Source of the DNA: Alviniconcha marisindica
Taxonomy: Eukaryota > Mollusca > Gastropoda > Provannidae
DNA length: 64,000 nt
Reading direction: 5' to 3'
Assembly: GCA_018857735.1 (NCBI GenBank)
Contig: JABMCL010001606.1
Location: forward strand, 483,501 to 547,500
The stretch's first letter is position 1, and each line of letters opens with the position of its first letter. Below the pieces are notes generated by a model. It did not search any database, was not told the DNA's origin, and saw nothing but the letters and a program-made list of their open reading frames with translations. Both the position numbers and the translations under genes were made by a program. Shown here in pieces: positions 19,844 through 31,924 of the stretch.

Positions 19844-21322
19844 CAGACCTGTTTACCCCCTAAATGCACAAGTGTAGTTTGGGTAGTCTAAATGTGTAGT
19901 CAGGAGGTACAATGTGTAGTCATAGTGCATCAGTTGAAACTGGACTGATTTATCATTCACACATTCAGATTCTCATTCTCACTCAACGAGTCAAAATAAC
20001 ACACAAGAAACTTTGTCTATACAAACTTAATAAAACAACAAATATAATTATTTTGCTGTAGTGTAACACTGTAATTGTAGTATGTTCTTTCTATCTCAGT
20101 TACAAATTTAGACAAGATAATCAGTTTGTCCAACACACACACACACACACACACCAAGCACACACTTTCTCTCATCCTTTCTATGAGCTTGACTGAATTG
20201 ATATAATTTCCAGAATCAGAAGACCACAGTGCCTGAAAATATAAACGTAAGGCGACAGCATGGCACTGCTACCAAGGTCTCAGCCACACACAAGTGGTGT
20301 AGATCCGTTCAGGTCTCTTGCTGGGCCGTGCACATGTGAATGTGGGAAAATTGTAAAGCCAACATTTGACTCAGAATGAGAGTGCAGTTGTACAGATCAG
20401 TCTGCCAGTCAGCCCCCCCCCCCCCCCCCCCCCCCCTCCCTGTACAAACAACCCCGGCCGCAAGCACCCTACTCAACAGCCTAGTACAATTTTTTCCGAC
20501 CTCACAACAGTGTGAGCAACGAATTTTCTCATTGGCTGATCCCCAACAAAGTAGCCAATCACAACGCACGTTCTTTGTAATGGTGATAAAAATTTGCTCA
20601 AGGGAGGTAACTCTACGGACTAGTGCTATCGATGTTTACAAGTGCGGGAAAACTATATCAGTTTGTTGCATTAAAATGGGGGGGGGGGGGGGGGGGGGGG
20701 GGGGGAAGGAGAAAGAGACAGACTTGAAGCTGGAAAAAACTTTCCAGTCGCCTTGAACTCCTTGTAGGACTTGCTCTCAACAGGTTGCTTACAGTCAAAT
20801 CGACCACCATGCTTGCATGATAAAAGTCCGATTTGCAGGTGGTGCAAAGAACAAGTTCGCTGCCTTTCCTTGAAGGAACCAAACACGGATAAGCTTAGTG
20901 GTCAGCTGGGAGAAACTTCTGGGATGGAACTTTCTTCCTTTTAATCGCAGCAGCAGAGCCTTTGGAAGCTAGCACTGAGTCTTCTGAAGAAGACGTTTCA
21001 TACCCTCGCTTCTTCGACTCGGACATTTTCTCCCAACTGAAGGGAGGTTCGGATGCGTTCAGAACCTATGTTTGCGCCGAAAAAAGCGCTGCTATTGCAA
21101 GACTTGATGCGCGCGTATCATAAGCGGGCGCACGTACCTTTTGAACACGGCGGCCGTGTCAAAAATAGGATCGCATCAAAAAAGAGGACCGAATTACGCT
21201 CGTCGCTATCGCGTAGCCAAAACGAAGTCATTTGCGTAGTTTGTGTAATGCAAGCGTAGATGCGTAGTTTGGGCTTCAAATGTGTAGATTTCTACGCCAA
21301 ATGCGTAGACTAAACAGGTCTG
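19844..21322 (-). mobile_element. Non-autonomous DNA transposon with CAGACCTGTTTA termini
   Basis: Left end CAGACCTGTTTACCCC (19844) and right end TAAACAGGTCTG (to 21322) are inverted, 12 of 12. Flanks are TGACACAC and ACACACAC, consistent with a decayed 8-bp target duplication (6 of 8), though the right flank has expanded into a microsatellite. Both ends hold clusters of GTGTAGT/GCGTAGT (19874, 19895, 19913; 21234, 21256, 21264 and others), like subterminal transposase sites; the blocks TGTAGTTTGGG-CTAAATGTGTAG and CGTAGTTTGGG-TTCAAATGTGTAG are in direct orientation. Inside are a C27 run (20410-20436), a G28 run (20678-20705) and a minus-strand broken BED-like zinc finger. CAG termini and 8-bp duplications suggest the hAT superfamily; no catalytic domain remains. 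Confidence 0.75.
20714..21026 (-). pseudogene. Broken N-terminal BED-like zinc-finger protein of the transposon
   Basis: A minus-strand ATG (21026) starts MSESKKRGYETSSSEDSV, a charged N terminus, then KRKKVPSQKFLPADH and a stop at 20895-20897 (44 codons). Downstream in the same frame is CTTCKSDF; after one frameshift the sequence continues HGGRFDCKQPVESKSYKEF and ATGKFFPASS. This is the order of the C2-then-H zinc finger (CxxC, F, HGG, D, H, S, H) found at the N terminus of hAT-type and related domesticated proteins. Two expected histidines are Pro and Tyr here. The frame then dies in the G run. The stop, frameshift and lost ligands mark a pseudogene. Confidence 0.65.
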
Positions 21323-21339
21323 ACACACACACACTCACA

Positions 21340-21405
<66 letters not shown>

Positions 21406-21415
21406 TCACACACAC
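21323..21415. repeat. (AC)n microsatellite abutting the transposon
   Basis: About 45 AC units with CTCAC interruptions start at the first base after the element, probably grown from the AC-rich target site. Confidence 0.96.
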
Positions 21416-21539
21416 TCATCCAAACTCATCCGTTAAGCCACTCAGTTATCTCTAATCTTCTGGTGTGAAAGCCTTGTTCTCAATCTCAGTGACGTGTCGA
21501 TCGGTCCAGGTCTCACTCTAGTCACATCGGTGAATGTCT

Positions 21540-21965
21540 TCGGTGTAAGCTCAACTCACAGGCGGGTGAAATTAAATTACAAACAGAGCTAAATCTTATT
21601 CTCCGAAAATTACAGAGGTAAAAATATTTTAGCAAATCATAGCCAGGCAAAATTCTATTCTCTGTAACTTTCAGACACATGAAAAATTATGCTCTGTAAA
21701 TTGCAGATATGTGAAAGTCCTCTCGACGTATCACGGACAGGTGAAAGCCTTATCTTCAGTGAACTGAAATTCTCGCCTGGAAATTACACACAAGCCAAAC
21801 TCGTTCTCGGCGAGTTGCATACAGGCGAAAGTCTTACTCGAACTAGTCCAAGTCAAAAACATGCATGCATGCAGGTGAAATTCTCACTGGTGATGAATTC
21901 CGTACAGGGTCGTCTGATTCCGAGTCCGTTTTGGAACTCTCAATCTCGGTGAATCACGGACAGGA
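21540..21965. repeat. Highly degenerate 30-50 bp tandem repeat
   Basis: Blocks such as ACAGGTGAAA-TCTTA, AAATTACA and TCTGTAAATTGCAG recur about nine times with strong divergence. An old minisatellite; it precedes the well-preserved 36-bp array at 22190. Confidence 0.6.
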
Positions 21966-22124
21966 AGCGAATTCGTTTGTCTGGGGTACAGCAACAACGA
22001 CCGGATCAATTATTTGTGACGGTTTGCTTCACAGTAGCGTGCAAACGTGACGTTAGCGGGAAACGGGGAAACCTCTAGTATTGGGTTTAAGTCCTTCTGT
22101 CATGGAAGTATAGCACTGATTCCT

Positions 22125-22572
22125 CTTGGTATGTCTCCGAAGGAAGGGAACTGACTTCCACAAGTTGGGAACTGATTTCCTCCTGACCTCCAGAAAGTAG
22201 GGAATTGGTTCCATCTCGGTCTAGCTCCAAAAGTAGGGACTTGGTTTCATCTGGGTCTATCTCCAAAAGTGGGGAATTGGTTTCATCTTGGTCTATCTCC
22301 AAAAGTGGGGACTTGGTTTCATCTCGGTCTGTCCCCAAAAGTGGGGACTTGGCTTTATCTCGCTCTATCTCAAAACTAGGCAATTGGTTTCATCTCTGCC
22401 TATCTGGGTCTATCTCCAAAAGTGGGGAAATGGTTTCATCTCGGTCTATCTCCAAAAGTGGGGACTTGGTTTCATCTCGGTCTGTCTCTAAAAGTGGGAA
22501 ATTGGTTTCATCTCGGTCTGCTTCCAAAAGTGGGGAATTGGTTTCATCTCGGTCTATCTCCAAACACAACGG
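22125..22572. repeat. 36-bp minisatellite
   Basis: About 11 units of AAAAGTGGGGAATTGGTTTC plus ATCTCGGTCTATCTCC (36 bp); the first two units (22125-22200) are degenerate. Since 36 is a multiple of three, plus and minus frames are open (SKSGDLVSSRSI-like and DRDETKSPLLEI-like). No start or splice context supports coding. Confidence 0.92.
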
Positions 22573-22884
22573 ATGTCTGGGTGAGCGCGATAGCTGGATC
22601 ATCAACAACAAAAACCACCCTTTTCGACCCGTTTTCTGCTGTTCTCCTTGTCAAGGCTGAGGTGAAGATGACAGATGTGTGTTGCAGGAGTGAGGAAGAC
22701 GGCGGGCTGGAGCAACGAGATGAGTTGCAATCAATAGTGCACGGATGTCGACAGCTCAGCTGTCCCCTGAAACCTGATCCTCTCCCTCTCTCATCAGCGC
22801 ACCATCAAGTCAGATACACACCGCCACGATCTGCACTTGCCTTATCGATCCTGAGAAACGCTCGTGTGCAGGCGCGCGCTCGCG

Positions 22885-22953
<69 letters not shown>

Positions 22954-22954
22954 A

Positions 22955-22987
<33 letters not shown>
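22885..22987. repeat. (AC)n and (TC)n microsatellite
   Basis: About 32 AC units, GAGAAAG, then about 14 TC units. Confidence 0.97.
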
Positions 22988-23027
22988 AAGGTCGAGTGTG
23001 TGCTTGAGGCGGGTGGGGTGCGAGCGA

Positions 23028-23032
23028 GCGAG

Positions 23033-23069
<37 letters not shown>

Positions 23070-23110
23070 TCGAACTCGAAAACTTTCATACTCAAGGATA
23101 GTAGCGTTAG
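23028..23110 (-). mobile_element. (GA)n plus short family E 3' end
   Basis: The GA tract ends in GAACTCGAACTCGAAAACTT then CTCAAGGATAGTAGCGTTAG. The same junction is at 29018-29075. Read on the minus strand this is an element tail ending CGAGTTCGAGTTC(TC)n. Confidence 0.65.
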
Positions 23111-23142
23111 GTCCATTCGTACCTATCTGACAGCCAGTCCTT

Positions 23143-23158
23143 GCTAGAGAGAGAGAGA

Positions 23159-23216
<58 letters not shown>

Positions 23217-23400
23217 TTGCTTTTTCTTTTCATAAGGATTGTAGTTTAGGTTCAGTCGAACCTGACTAGTCCTTGCTAAACTACTGCTGAGTAAAAAATC
23301 TACAGGGCATCATATATATATGTAACAAACGAATAGGTGGAAATTTACATATGGAGTATAAAAATATAAAAATAAAAGTACACAAAAACTTACGTGTTCA
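23143..23400 (-). mobile_element. Family E LINE-like 3' end with (GA)n tail
   Basis: After a 70-bp GA tract: AAGGATTGTAGTTTAGGTTC, CTAGTCCTTGCTAAACTACT, then ACAGGGCAT and TTTACATATGGAG. It matches 27266-27480 and 58353-58570 and, inverted, 56570-56668. On the minus strand it reads towards an AATAAA-like signal and ends in (TC)n. Confidence 0.7.
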
Positions 23401-23787
23401 CAGCGGCAGAGAGACAGACAGACAGAGAAGAGACCGAGACAGACAGAAAGACGGAAACAGCGACAGAGAGATCCAGAAACTTCCACCTCTATTTTCGTCA
23501 TTGAAACTAAAAAAAACTGTTTTTTTGTTAAAGAACTCTCCATTCTCGTGATTTAGGCACAGGTCTGGTTCACATGAAAGTTGAATTGCGGCACCGTGTG
23601 ACCCAGCGTCTTCCACAGATTACAGTATTGATTCCTGCTACCTGGGCTCCAGATCCCATTTCCCTCCTGACCCACATTGTTCTTCATGTAGACTTCAAGT
23701 AAGCTGCTGACATCCTCTCTCAAACCAATCATCTCATGCACCAGTGGGGACGGAATGTCAATACGGGGACAGGATGAGAGGAGAGTG

Positions 23788-23841
<54 letters not shown>

Positions 23842-23914
23842 AGAGAGAGAGAGACGGAGAGAGACGGAAGGACGAGAGAAAGAGAGAGAGAGGGGGTGGG
23901 GGGGGGCGCAAAAA

Positions 23915-24007
<93 letters not shown>

Positions 24008-24026
24008 CAGGCAGGCAGGCAGGCAG
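23788..24026. repeat. (GA)n tracts
   Basis: About 50 bp and about 90 bp of GA dinucleotides separated by GGAGACGG and a G-rich step, ending in five CAGG units. Confidence 0.97.
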
Positions 24027-24689
24027 AGAGAGCCGTAGTATAATTTCCTCGCGATCGACCATAACTTATCAGTAACATACGGCTCCATTTGCGGCAAATT
24101 AACAGCAGGAACGCTGCAAACAGACGGCACAGTGGTGGACGTTCAGACGGGAGAGCGGGCCCGGATTACAGCGCTCATCTCAGCCCATTTAGAAGCCCCT
24201 GGTTTGGGCAGCCGCGCCACGGGGCATACAAATAGCCCCTAATTGCAAGCATCTTCCATTCCGGCCGGCCTCGATCAATCACATAATATAGATATGAATG
24301 GCAGGAGGGCAAGTCGCCACACAAAGCCACTGGCGCACAGAGGCTGTGACAGGAGGAAGCTACGGAAGTAAAGAAGGATCGCTTCAAGGGAGACTGGCGC
24401 TGGACCCAAATTACAGGGTATTTGTTTTGTTTTTAAGTTACATCATGTCAGTTCGGATATCCTAAGAGTTGAATAACTCCCATTCAACAGTGTTATCTCC
24501 CCCCACCCTCCTTCCCCCCCATCTTTCCCGCTCTTTCCCCACGGTGAACACTGAACGACAGCGCTGCTGATTTTTCATTTGCAAGAGATAAGAGTTATAG
24601 CTTAATAATCTGATGCATACATCTATATTCGACAGACGCTAAACAGCATTTTCAAAGCAGTATTTAATAAAAATTAAAAAAAAGAAGGA
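24027..24689. other. Unique region, no gene seen
   Basis: 24165-24400 is complex, balanced sequence with no repeats and short open frames on the minus strand; it could be conserved non-coding DNA. 24495-24540 is C-rich. Confidence 0.4.
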
Positions 24690-24693
24690 AAGA

Positions 24694-24799
<106 letters not shown>

Positions 24800-25003
24800 C
24801 GTTTATTTATATAATATATATACACAGTCAATAAAATGCTATCCATTTGGGGGAACAAACCCACATGCAGCCTGCATACTGAACACGCCCTCAGTCCTGA
24901 TTCGCTCTGAAACTGTTTCCTCTTTCAGAACCGCCCTCCAAACTGGACTCTTTAATCACTACTATACTGTCTCTTTCCACAGCGGTGCCCCGCCCCGTCA
25001 GTA

Positions 25004-25029
25004 AGTGTGTGTGTGTGTGTGTGTGTGTG

Positions 25030-25079
<50 letters not shown>

Positions 25080-25175
25080 TTGCGTGTGTGATTGTTGTAA
25101 TGTAAAATGCTATGGGATTCCACTTTGTGTGGTAGATGGGCGCTATACGAATCCCCTTTGATATCATTATTACTG
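25004..25175 (+). mobile_element. (GT)n and a retroposon-type 3' tail
   Basis: About 35 GT units, then at 25105-25175 AAATGCTATGGGATTCCACT and GGGCGCTATACGAATCC followed by ATCATTATTAC. The GCGCTATA-NNAAT(C) plus (ATT)n ending is the style of 3' ends shared by many invertebrate SINEs and LINEs; better copies are at 35303 and 27705. Confidence 0.55.
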
Positions 25176-25207
25176 ATGTTTAGTTCAATTCAAGATGGTA
25201 TCTATGC

Positions 25208-25335
<128 letters not shown>

Positions 25336-25937
25336 CAAAAACAAAAAACAGACACACTCCACCTGTGTCTCAGAAATGAACGGTCCCAACGTTTGTCGAC
25401 GACGGCCCTTTGTCCTCGCCCTTTGGCTGAGCGCTTCCTCATTTCGTGTCAACGTCAAACAAGGAACAGGACGACAAATCACCCCTCACATTTCACATCC
25501 ATACACATCAGTCATTGCCCTTCACCCGTGCCTTGGACTCTTCCAGCGCCCGTGCTTTGCTGGAGTGGATCGTACCCATTGTTTGTTTTTTGTTCATGGG
25601 GGCTGGGTTCAAAGAGATCACGCTGACCTTAAAAACAAATTTAAAACAAAAAACCAAAAAAAAAACGTTGGAGAAAAACGTTTTCTACATATAAACTGAG
25701 AAAATAAAATGTTAGAGAAATAAAACCAACCGGCAGTGGTGGTTCAGTGGTTGCGACGGTCCACGGTAGCGTTGTCATACTAGCTATATATATTACAACA
25801 CGGTCACACTCACTATTTTGACTAGAACCAGGCCCCGCACGTCAGGACATTCAAACACCGAGACCCCGCCTCCAGTCCACAGCAGATAGCGTTGACTCAA
25901 TGCCTGGTTCATTTTCGGCATTTTTTTTAACTCTGTG

Positions 25938-26012
<75 letters not shown>
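25938..26012. repeat. (TG)n microsatellite
   Basis: About 35 TG units ending in GCGCG. Confidence 0.98.
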
Positions 26013-26017
<5 letters not shown>

Positions 26018-26140
26018 TTGTGATTTTCTTCTATTATCATTATTTGTAACTCTGTATACATTTTTACATTAAACTACTATATATAGATGCACTTTTGGGA
26101 GGGGGTGGGTGGGTAGAGCTGTTTGTACTCTATTGGTATA

Positions 26141-26262
26141 AATGTCCTTTGGTAGTTTTAGTTTGAGATAGCTTACATGTATGCACTGTGTGTATAGTAT
26201 GAATGTCCTTTGGTAGTTTTATTTTGAGATAGCTTACATGTATGCACTGTGTGTATCTGGCG
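26141..26262. repeat. 60-bp tandem duplication
   Basis: AATGTCCTTTGGTAGTTTTA then TTGAGATAGCTTACATGTAT and GCACTGTGTGTAT occur twice, almost identical. Confidence 0.93.
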
Positions 26263-26307
26263 CTGTGAACACGCAAGGTTTTGTGTGGAAGTTTTTTTAT
26301 GCGCCCC

Positions 26308-26625
26308 ATATAAATTTTCATTCATTCATTTAACGCCCAGCCAACCAGGGCAAAACATGTGCAGGTCGGTATAGTCATGCTACAAACCGAAACACCATTG
26401 ACCACATCGTTAGTAAACCGTACGATACCCGTTACGTTATGTCTAATGAGGATCAGAGGAAATCAAGCTGAATGAGCCAGGAAGGCAGAAGTAAGAAAGG
26501 CGCTGACAGTTAGGCAGAGCATTCAAAGCTATATTCTGACTTACGCAAACTTTAAAGAAAGAAAGTTTGAAAGTCTCGATACTCAACAGAGGAGGATCTT
26601 AATTTCTGCGTCCGCAGTCCCCTAC
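26308..26625 (+). repeat. Two dispersed repeats, including family C
   Basis: 26325-26400 (TTTAACGCCCAGCCAACCAG) resembles 18635-18690. 26480-26625 is family C: AGGAAGGCAGAAGTAAG, AGCTATATTCTGACTTACG, GGATCTTAATTTCTGCGTCC. Confidence 0.6.
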
Positions 26626-27173
26626 CGATGGAGGCAGAGAGGAAATCGGAGTTACCCCCCTCCCCGGTATGCCCACACAATCATGTGCGACAGACTGGCA
26701 GGAAACCCGCTAATCCACACACGGCCGCGGAACGAGAAAGAGGGCCCTTGCTTCGTCAGCCTCTAGGTGGCCAGTGCTGTCAGACAAATCCCAATAGTCC
26801 CACTGCCGTGTTCAATTTGTTGGCCCAGTTCCCCCCCCCCGTCCCTGGTCAGTTTGGAAAGACATTTGTGATTGGTTCATCTCTTTGCCAACACGGGAAG
26901 CCACTCTGCGCCGTTTGACAGCGTCATTGGTTACGCCTGCGATTGGTGGGCGGTGGGGGAGAGGCGGCGACAGGTGGTTGCTTGATGGGCAAAATGTGAG
27001 ACAACAACCATCTCCATAGTCCCATGCCATGCAGGCAGGGATCCGTCACGTCGGGCGACAGAAGAACTATCTATTTAAATGATTTGTGTTCTTCACTCAT
27101 TGCATACTAAAAGGCTACGGCACGATGCTATATATGGTTATATATGCAATCCCATGATTTGCAGGGGTGGTGC

Positions 27174-27175
<2 letters not shown>
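26626..27175. other. No gene seen
   Basis: Unique sequence without splice-supported frames. Confidence 0.4.
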
Positions 27176-27267
<92 letters not shown>

Positions 27268-27480
27268 GAAAACTTTATTTTACAAGGATTGTAGTTTAGG
27301 TTCAGTCAAAAACCTGTCTAACAACTAGTCCTTGCTAAGCTACTGATGAATAGATATCAAATTACAGGCATTATTTATATACATATAGGCATGAATGAGT
27401 GAGTGAAACGTTATACATGAGAATTTACACACAAAACATAGCGTGCTCACAGTGCCAGATGAACACATGCCATACATCAT
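27176..27480 (-). mobile_element. Family E LINE-like 3' end with (GA)n tail
   Basis: (GT)n then about 36 GA units, then TCGAAAACTTTATTTTACAA, GGATTGTAGTTTAGGTTCAG, CTTGCTAAGCTACTGATGAA and onward to CAAAACATAGCGTGCTCACA. It is nearly collinear with 58353-58570 over about 210 bp. TTTATTTTACA is an inverted AATAAA signal. Confidence 0.8.
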
Positions 27481-27704
27481 TCAGTTACATATTATGAGCA
27501 CACAGAGAGAGAGAGACAGACAGACATACAGACAGACCGAGAAGGGAGAGAGAAGGAGGGTTGGGGGGGGGGGATTAATGCTCAAACAACTGAGATGGCC
27601 AAATCAGTGCTGAAACAAATTTCGTCAAATCACAAAACATAGGACACTCAAAACATAGGACACTTTTTACCTTTGAATCGGACCCGGGGGAATGAATAAT
27701 AATA

Positions 27705-27760
27705 ATAGGGAACTTATAGAGCGCTTTCAGAAACGCAAAGCGCTTTACAACTGAACTTTA
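27705..27760 (-). mobile_element. Retroposon 3' tail, inverted
   Basis: AATAATAATAATAGGGAACT then TATAGAGCGCTTTCAGAAAC and GCAAAGCGCTTTACA: the inverse of GTAAAGCGCTTTG...AAAGCGCTCTATAA...(ATT)n. The same tail, tandemly duplicated, is at 35303-35440. Confidence 0.75.
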
Positions 27761-28516
27761 AAATAAATAAAAATACAATGCGCAAATACACATAATTATA
27801 ATTACCCATATTATAATTAACAAAAAAAATCATACAAATCATGGCAAAAACACAAGCACACAAGATCGCTTGCACACGCACGAAACGTTCTGAATGAGCC
27901 ACGAAGGCACACATTACAACAGCAACATTTCAGGCAGTACGCCAAACACACAAATGCGCTATTTTGACCTACTGCAGTGGAGGGAAGAGGGAATCTTTGA
28001 GAGCTCTGATTCATCCGCAGAGGAAATTTACATTTTTACGTTTTACCGTCATCCCCCACAACGACCAGCTGACGGAAGGTTCGGTGTCGGCACCAGCGTC
28101 ATCGAGCGAGTAGCCTTACACTCCCAATACCGCCGAGCAAATGTCACTAATTGCAACACGACAAAGTCTGTTTAGAACTACGTTACTCTCCAGTATCTGG
28201 CATTTCTCAGCTAAGCTGGGGAGATGCGTAAAAAATATGGTTAACCTTTTTAATAATTCTCTCTCATTTCTGTGGTGGCATAACACGATGGTGTCGGCTC
28301 CCGTCTGCGTGCTCGCCTGGCCATAAGATTTGAAAACCAAAAGCAAAAACAACAACAAATATGAATTAAAAAAAATAATGAAATAAAACAAAAACAATGC
28401 CAAGTAAGACTTTATACACACCGGTAACTGTATTGAGCGTATAGTACTCGATCACAGTGTGTATTTCTCAGCTTTACTCAATGAGCATATGCGCGCGCAC
28501 ACCCACCCACGCACCC

Positions 28517-28518
<2 letters not shown>
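27761..28518. other. No gene seen; possible family C debris
   Basis: 27890-28030 has weak family C landmarks (GAGCCACGAAGGCAC, ATTTTGACCTACTG). 28330-28400 is A-rich. Nothing else recognised. Confidence 0.4.

Positions 28519-28580
<62 letters not shown>
28519..28580. repeat. (AC)n microsatellite
   Basis: About 30 AC units. Confidence 0.98.
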
Positions 28581-28582
<2 letters not shown>

Positions 28583-28974
28583 GGTCAGGTTTCATACGAA
28601 GTGATGCCATCCAAGCAAGGAAGCTGGGCATGGGGGATGGGGGGAATCAGCCTTTGTTTGCAGCGCCTGTGAATGGGAGGACAAGAGGAGGTCCAGTAAT
28701 GTCCCCTTAATGGCCGAGAGAGGGCGCTGCCGGGAGCAGCTTTCCTGGCCAGCCTGCGGCATGCTGCTAACTCGCAATTCGATAAGCCCTTGCTTCCAAT
28801 CACCGGACATCGATTCCCCCCCACCTCCCCCCGCCCCTCCCCCCAAGCTTCTACCTACCTCCCACCCCAGGCTGGACCTTCCACACGTCCCGGGGGTGGG
28901 AAGGGCCAGACAGCGTGAACTGCGGAGAGAAATTGTGAAATGTGAAGTGCTGGCGCTATAGCAGAGACAGACAC
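28581..28974. other. Unique GC-rich island, no gene proven
   Basis: Complex sequence with GGCCGAGAGAGGGCGCTGCC and a C-rich part at 28818-28845. Frames are open on both strands but no splice-supported exon was recognised. Confidence 0.35.
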
Positions 28975-29345
<371 letters not shown>

Positions 29346-29607
29346 AGAAAGAGATTGACAAACAGACATACAGACATAGATCACCTTGGCGTTGGTTTAC
29401 GTTGCGAATTTTACATCACCAACTGTTGTGTGTGTTTTTTAAACCTAGATCACATTTTCAACGTCCTCCCCCAAAAACAACAACAAACAAAAACAAACAA
29501 ACAAACAAACAAAACAAACAAACACTCCTCTTCCTTCTGCTGTTCTTTTGTAGCTTCTCCTTTCCCTCTCTGACTTTGATTCTTCTTCTTCTCCGTCGTT
29601 TTCGACA

Positions 29608-29659
29608 ATGGATGTGCGACTGACTTCTAGCAAACTGAAGTTTGCAATCATGCTGAAAG
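29608..29659 (+). CDS. Possible short first coding exon
   Basis: ATG in good context (GACAATGG) starts MDVRLTSSKLKFAIMLK plus one base, ending AAAG/GTGAGCG, a strong splice donor. A pyrimidine-rich leader (29535-29606) precedes it. No matching downstream exon was found and the peptide is not recognised, so this may be chance. Confidence 0.2.
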
Positions 29660-29697
29660 GTGAGCGAGAACCATAAAAATGTGCTCGCTTGCTCGCG

Positions 29698-29699
<2 letters not shown>

Positions 29700-29754
<55 letters not shown>

Positions 29755-29761
29755 GCGCACA

Positions 29762-29816
<55 letters not shown>

Positions 29817-29845
29817 GCACGCACGCACGTACGCACACACAAATA
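29700..29845. repeat. (AC)n microsatellites
   Basis: Two AC tracts of about 25 units separated by ACGCGCGCACAG, followed by ACGC and AAAC steps. It begins 40 bp after the putative donor at 29660. Confidence 0.97.
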
Positions 29846-31728
29846 AACAAACAAACAAAAAACGAGCAGTGCTTAATCAGTTAATGGAGCGGGAGCACCT
29901 CACATGTCACTTCAACACATTTTAAACCCTGACGTTAGCGATGGAGAGCTCCATCGTAATCCGGTCTACTCGACCTCTTCGCAGAGATCAAGCTACGACC
30001 ACCGCGCCGACCCACGACAGGTGAACTTAGACTATACTCGAGTGTCTTGAGAACGGCAGGTGACGAGTTTCTAGTTAATTAGCTACATTGTAACACCCAG
30101 TTAACCGCGAGTCAATTCGAGAGTGAAACACTACAAACTTATAATTATCTGAAGAGGATTTGGGGAAGAAACGAAAAAGAGAAAAAGAAGAAGCCGGACC
30201 ACCCAGGAAGGCAGAATTATGAGAAAGCTATGTTCCGGTCAACCCCTAGGTTTTAAGAGCCTGAACTGTCATCGAGCGTCTTTCAGCGCTGTATCTTCAT
30301 TTCTTATATCCGACGCGCAGTCCTTTTCAATGGAGACCCAAAAGATCCGATCAATAAGATGTGAGAGAACACTGGTGCACACCATATCACATCAACTGCA
30401 CTGATGTTTATAACCTCCTCGTGTCCTGGCATTTTCCAGTTTCGTCATTTCCATGCCGACTTATAGTGCCTCAAAAATCGACTTTCCCCGAGCCTGAGGT
30501 CCTGTCGTGTTGTGAACAGTTACGGAAGTCAAGTGCTCATCCATCCCCGCCTTTAGAGTACGGTTTCTACTCCCCCTAGCCCTCTCCCTCCCTTCCCAGT
30601 CCATTCAGACCTTCGACGGGGTCGTGTCTCCTTCCTCCTTCTTTTCTTAGCCGGGGGTGTGGTGTGTGTAGCTAGTGGTGACTGCTGAGTAAGTCACGTG
30701 CAGATCAATATTGGACCAATCAGAGTGAGAGGGAGTAAGCGTGGCCACAATGACCAAGCAAATTGGCGCGTCCCACTTGGACATTCGTGCACGCACACTA
30801 GCCGGGATGGCCTGATGAGGCCACTTGCTTAGTCCCGTTAGCTACCTACCTACCACTCGGCGCTGCTTCCTTAAAGGGCTCGACACACAGCGCTGCTTCC
30901 CTATAGGGGGGCCGGACACACAGCGAAGGGGCGACGGTTACTGCAATACTGCACACTGTACAAGACGACTACCAGTCATACTTGTTACGCTACCCAGTCC
31001 CATTAAGACACAGTGCCAGTGCCAACGACGACCGCTGCAGCAGCAACAGCGGCGATGCCATTATAGTGCTGCTGTATAGCCAGTGTCATTTCTGTAGCGA
31101 GCCAAGCGCGTGACAGTGGCAAATATATACGTTGGTGCCTTTGATTTATGAGTCTTCTGTACATCATCAGTACAGCCCCATTACCCTTCCTTGTAAAACT
31201 TCACTGCACAGTGAGAGCAGACGTGGTGAACTGTACACAATTTCCGCTGTGCCATTAAACGCTCATCTGTGTGGACAGGCGGGGAAGGGGTTGGGTGGGT
31301 GGGGGGGGGGGGGGGCGAGAGGGTTTCTGAAAGAAAAGAAAAAACGGGAAATGGCAACAACGGAAATGGCAACAATGGCAACAACAGCACAAAGGCACAA
31401 AACAAATGGAAACCCCGGTTGCTGTGTTTTGCTGTGGAGCTAGGCCATGCCAGCCGCATCAACGTCCCAACGGCCGGTCCGACAAAGCGCGGGCCAAGAA
31501 TCGCGTGCAGGGAGCAGGAGCACTCCGCGTCCCGGCAACAAAAGGCCCTGTTCACAGCAATTAATCCGTCAGAGCGCGCGCCGCCAACGTCCTTGATGCG
31601 TTCCTGATGGGGATGGGACCCACGTGACAACGACCTCGCCATTCCAGCCCGGCAGCACCTGTCGTCATAACAACCTGCAAACGGCCACTCACGGGCATCC
31701 CTCGGGTCTGCGGTCAGCGGGTGTGGGG
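29846..31728. other. Mostly unique region, no gene seen
   Basis: 30190-30300 has weak family C landmarks (ACCCAGGAAGGCAGAATTAT). A G18 run lies at 31297-31314. 31340-31400 has a few GGAAATGGCAACAAC repeats. 31450-31650 is a complex GC-rich island. No exon recognised. Confidence 0.4.
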
Positions 31729-31900
31729 TGACTTTTCAGTAAGGTCACTCGGATCGATTGAAGTGATCCTTCCCAGTCGTCACTCGTTTCACTTCATGTG
31801 ACACTTTTCAGCAAGGTCGCTCGGATCATTTCAAATGATACTTTCTAGCAAAGTCATTCGGATCACTTCATGTGACACTTTTCAGCAAGGTCACCACCAA
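31729..31900. repeat. 39-bp tandem repeat
   Basis: About 4.5 units of ACTTTTCAGCAAGGTC-CTCGGATCACTTCATGTGAC with divergence. Confidence 0.85.
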
Positions 31901-31924
31901 AATGACTCCTGCATTATGAAAGGC

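Noticed and set aside
22087..22660. Repeat proteins of SKSGDLVSSRSI or DRDETKSPLLEI type
   Set aside because: The 36-bp minisatellite is divisible by three, so frames stay open on both strands.
30811..30830. CTGATGAG near 30812 as a hammerhead core
   Set aside because: No GAAA follows after a plausible stem II.
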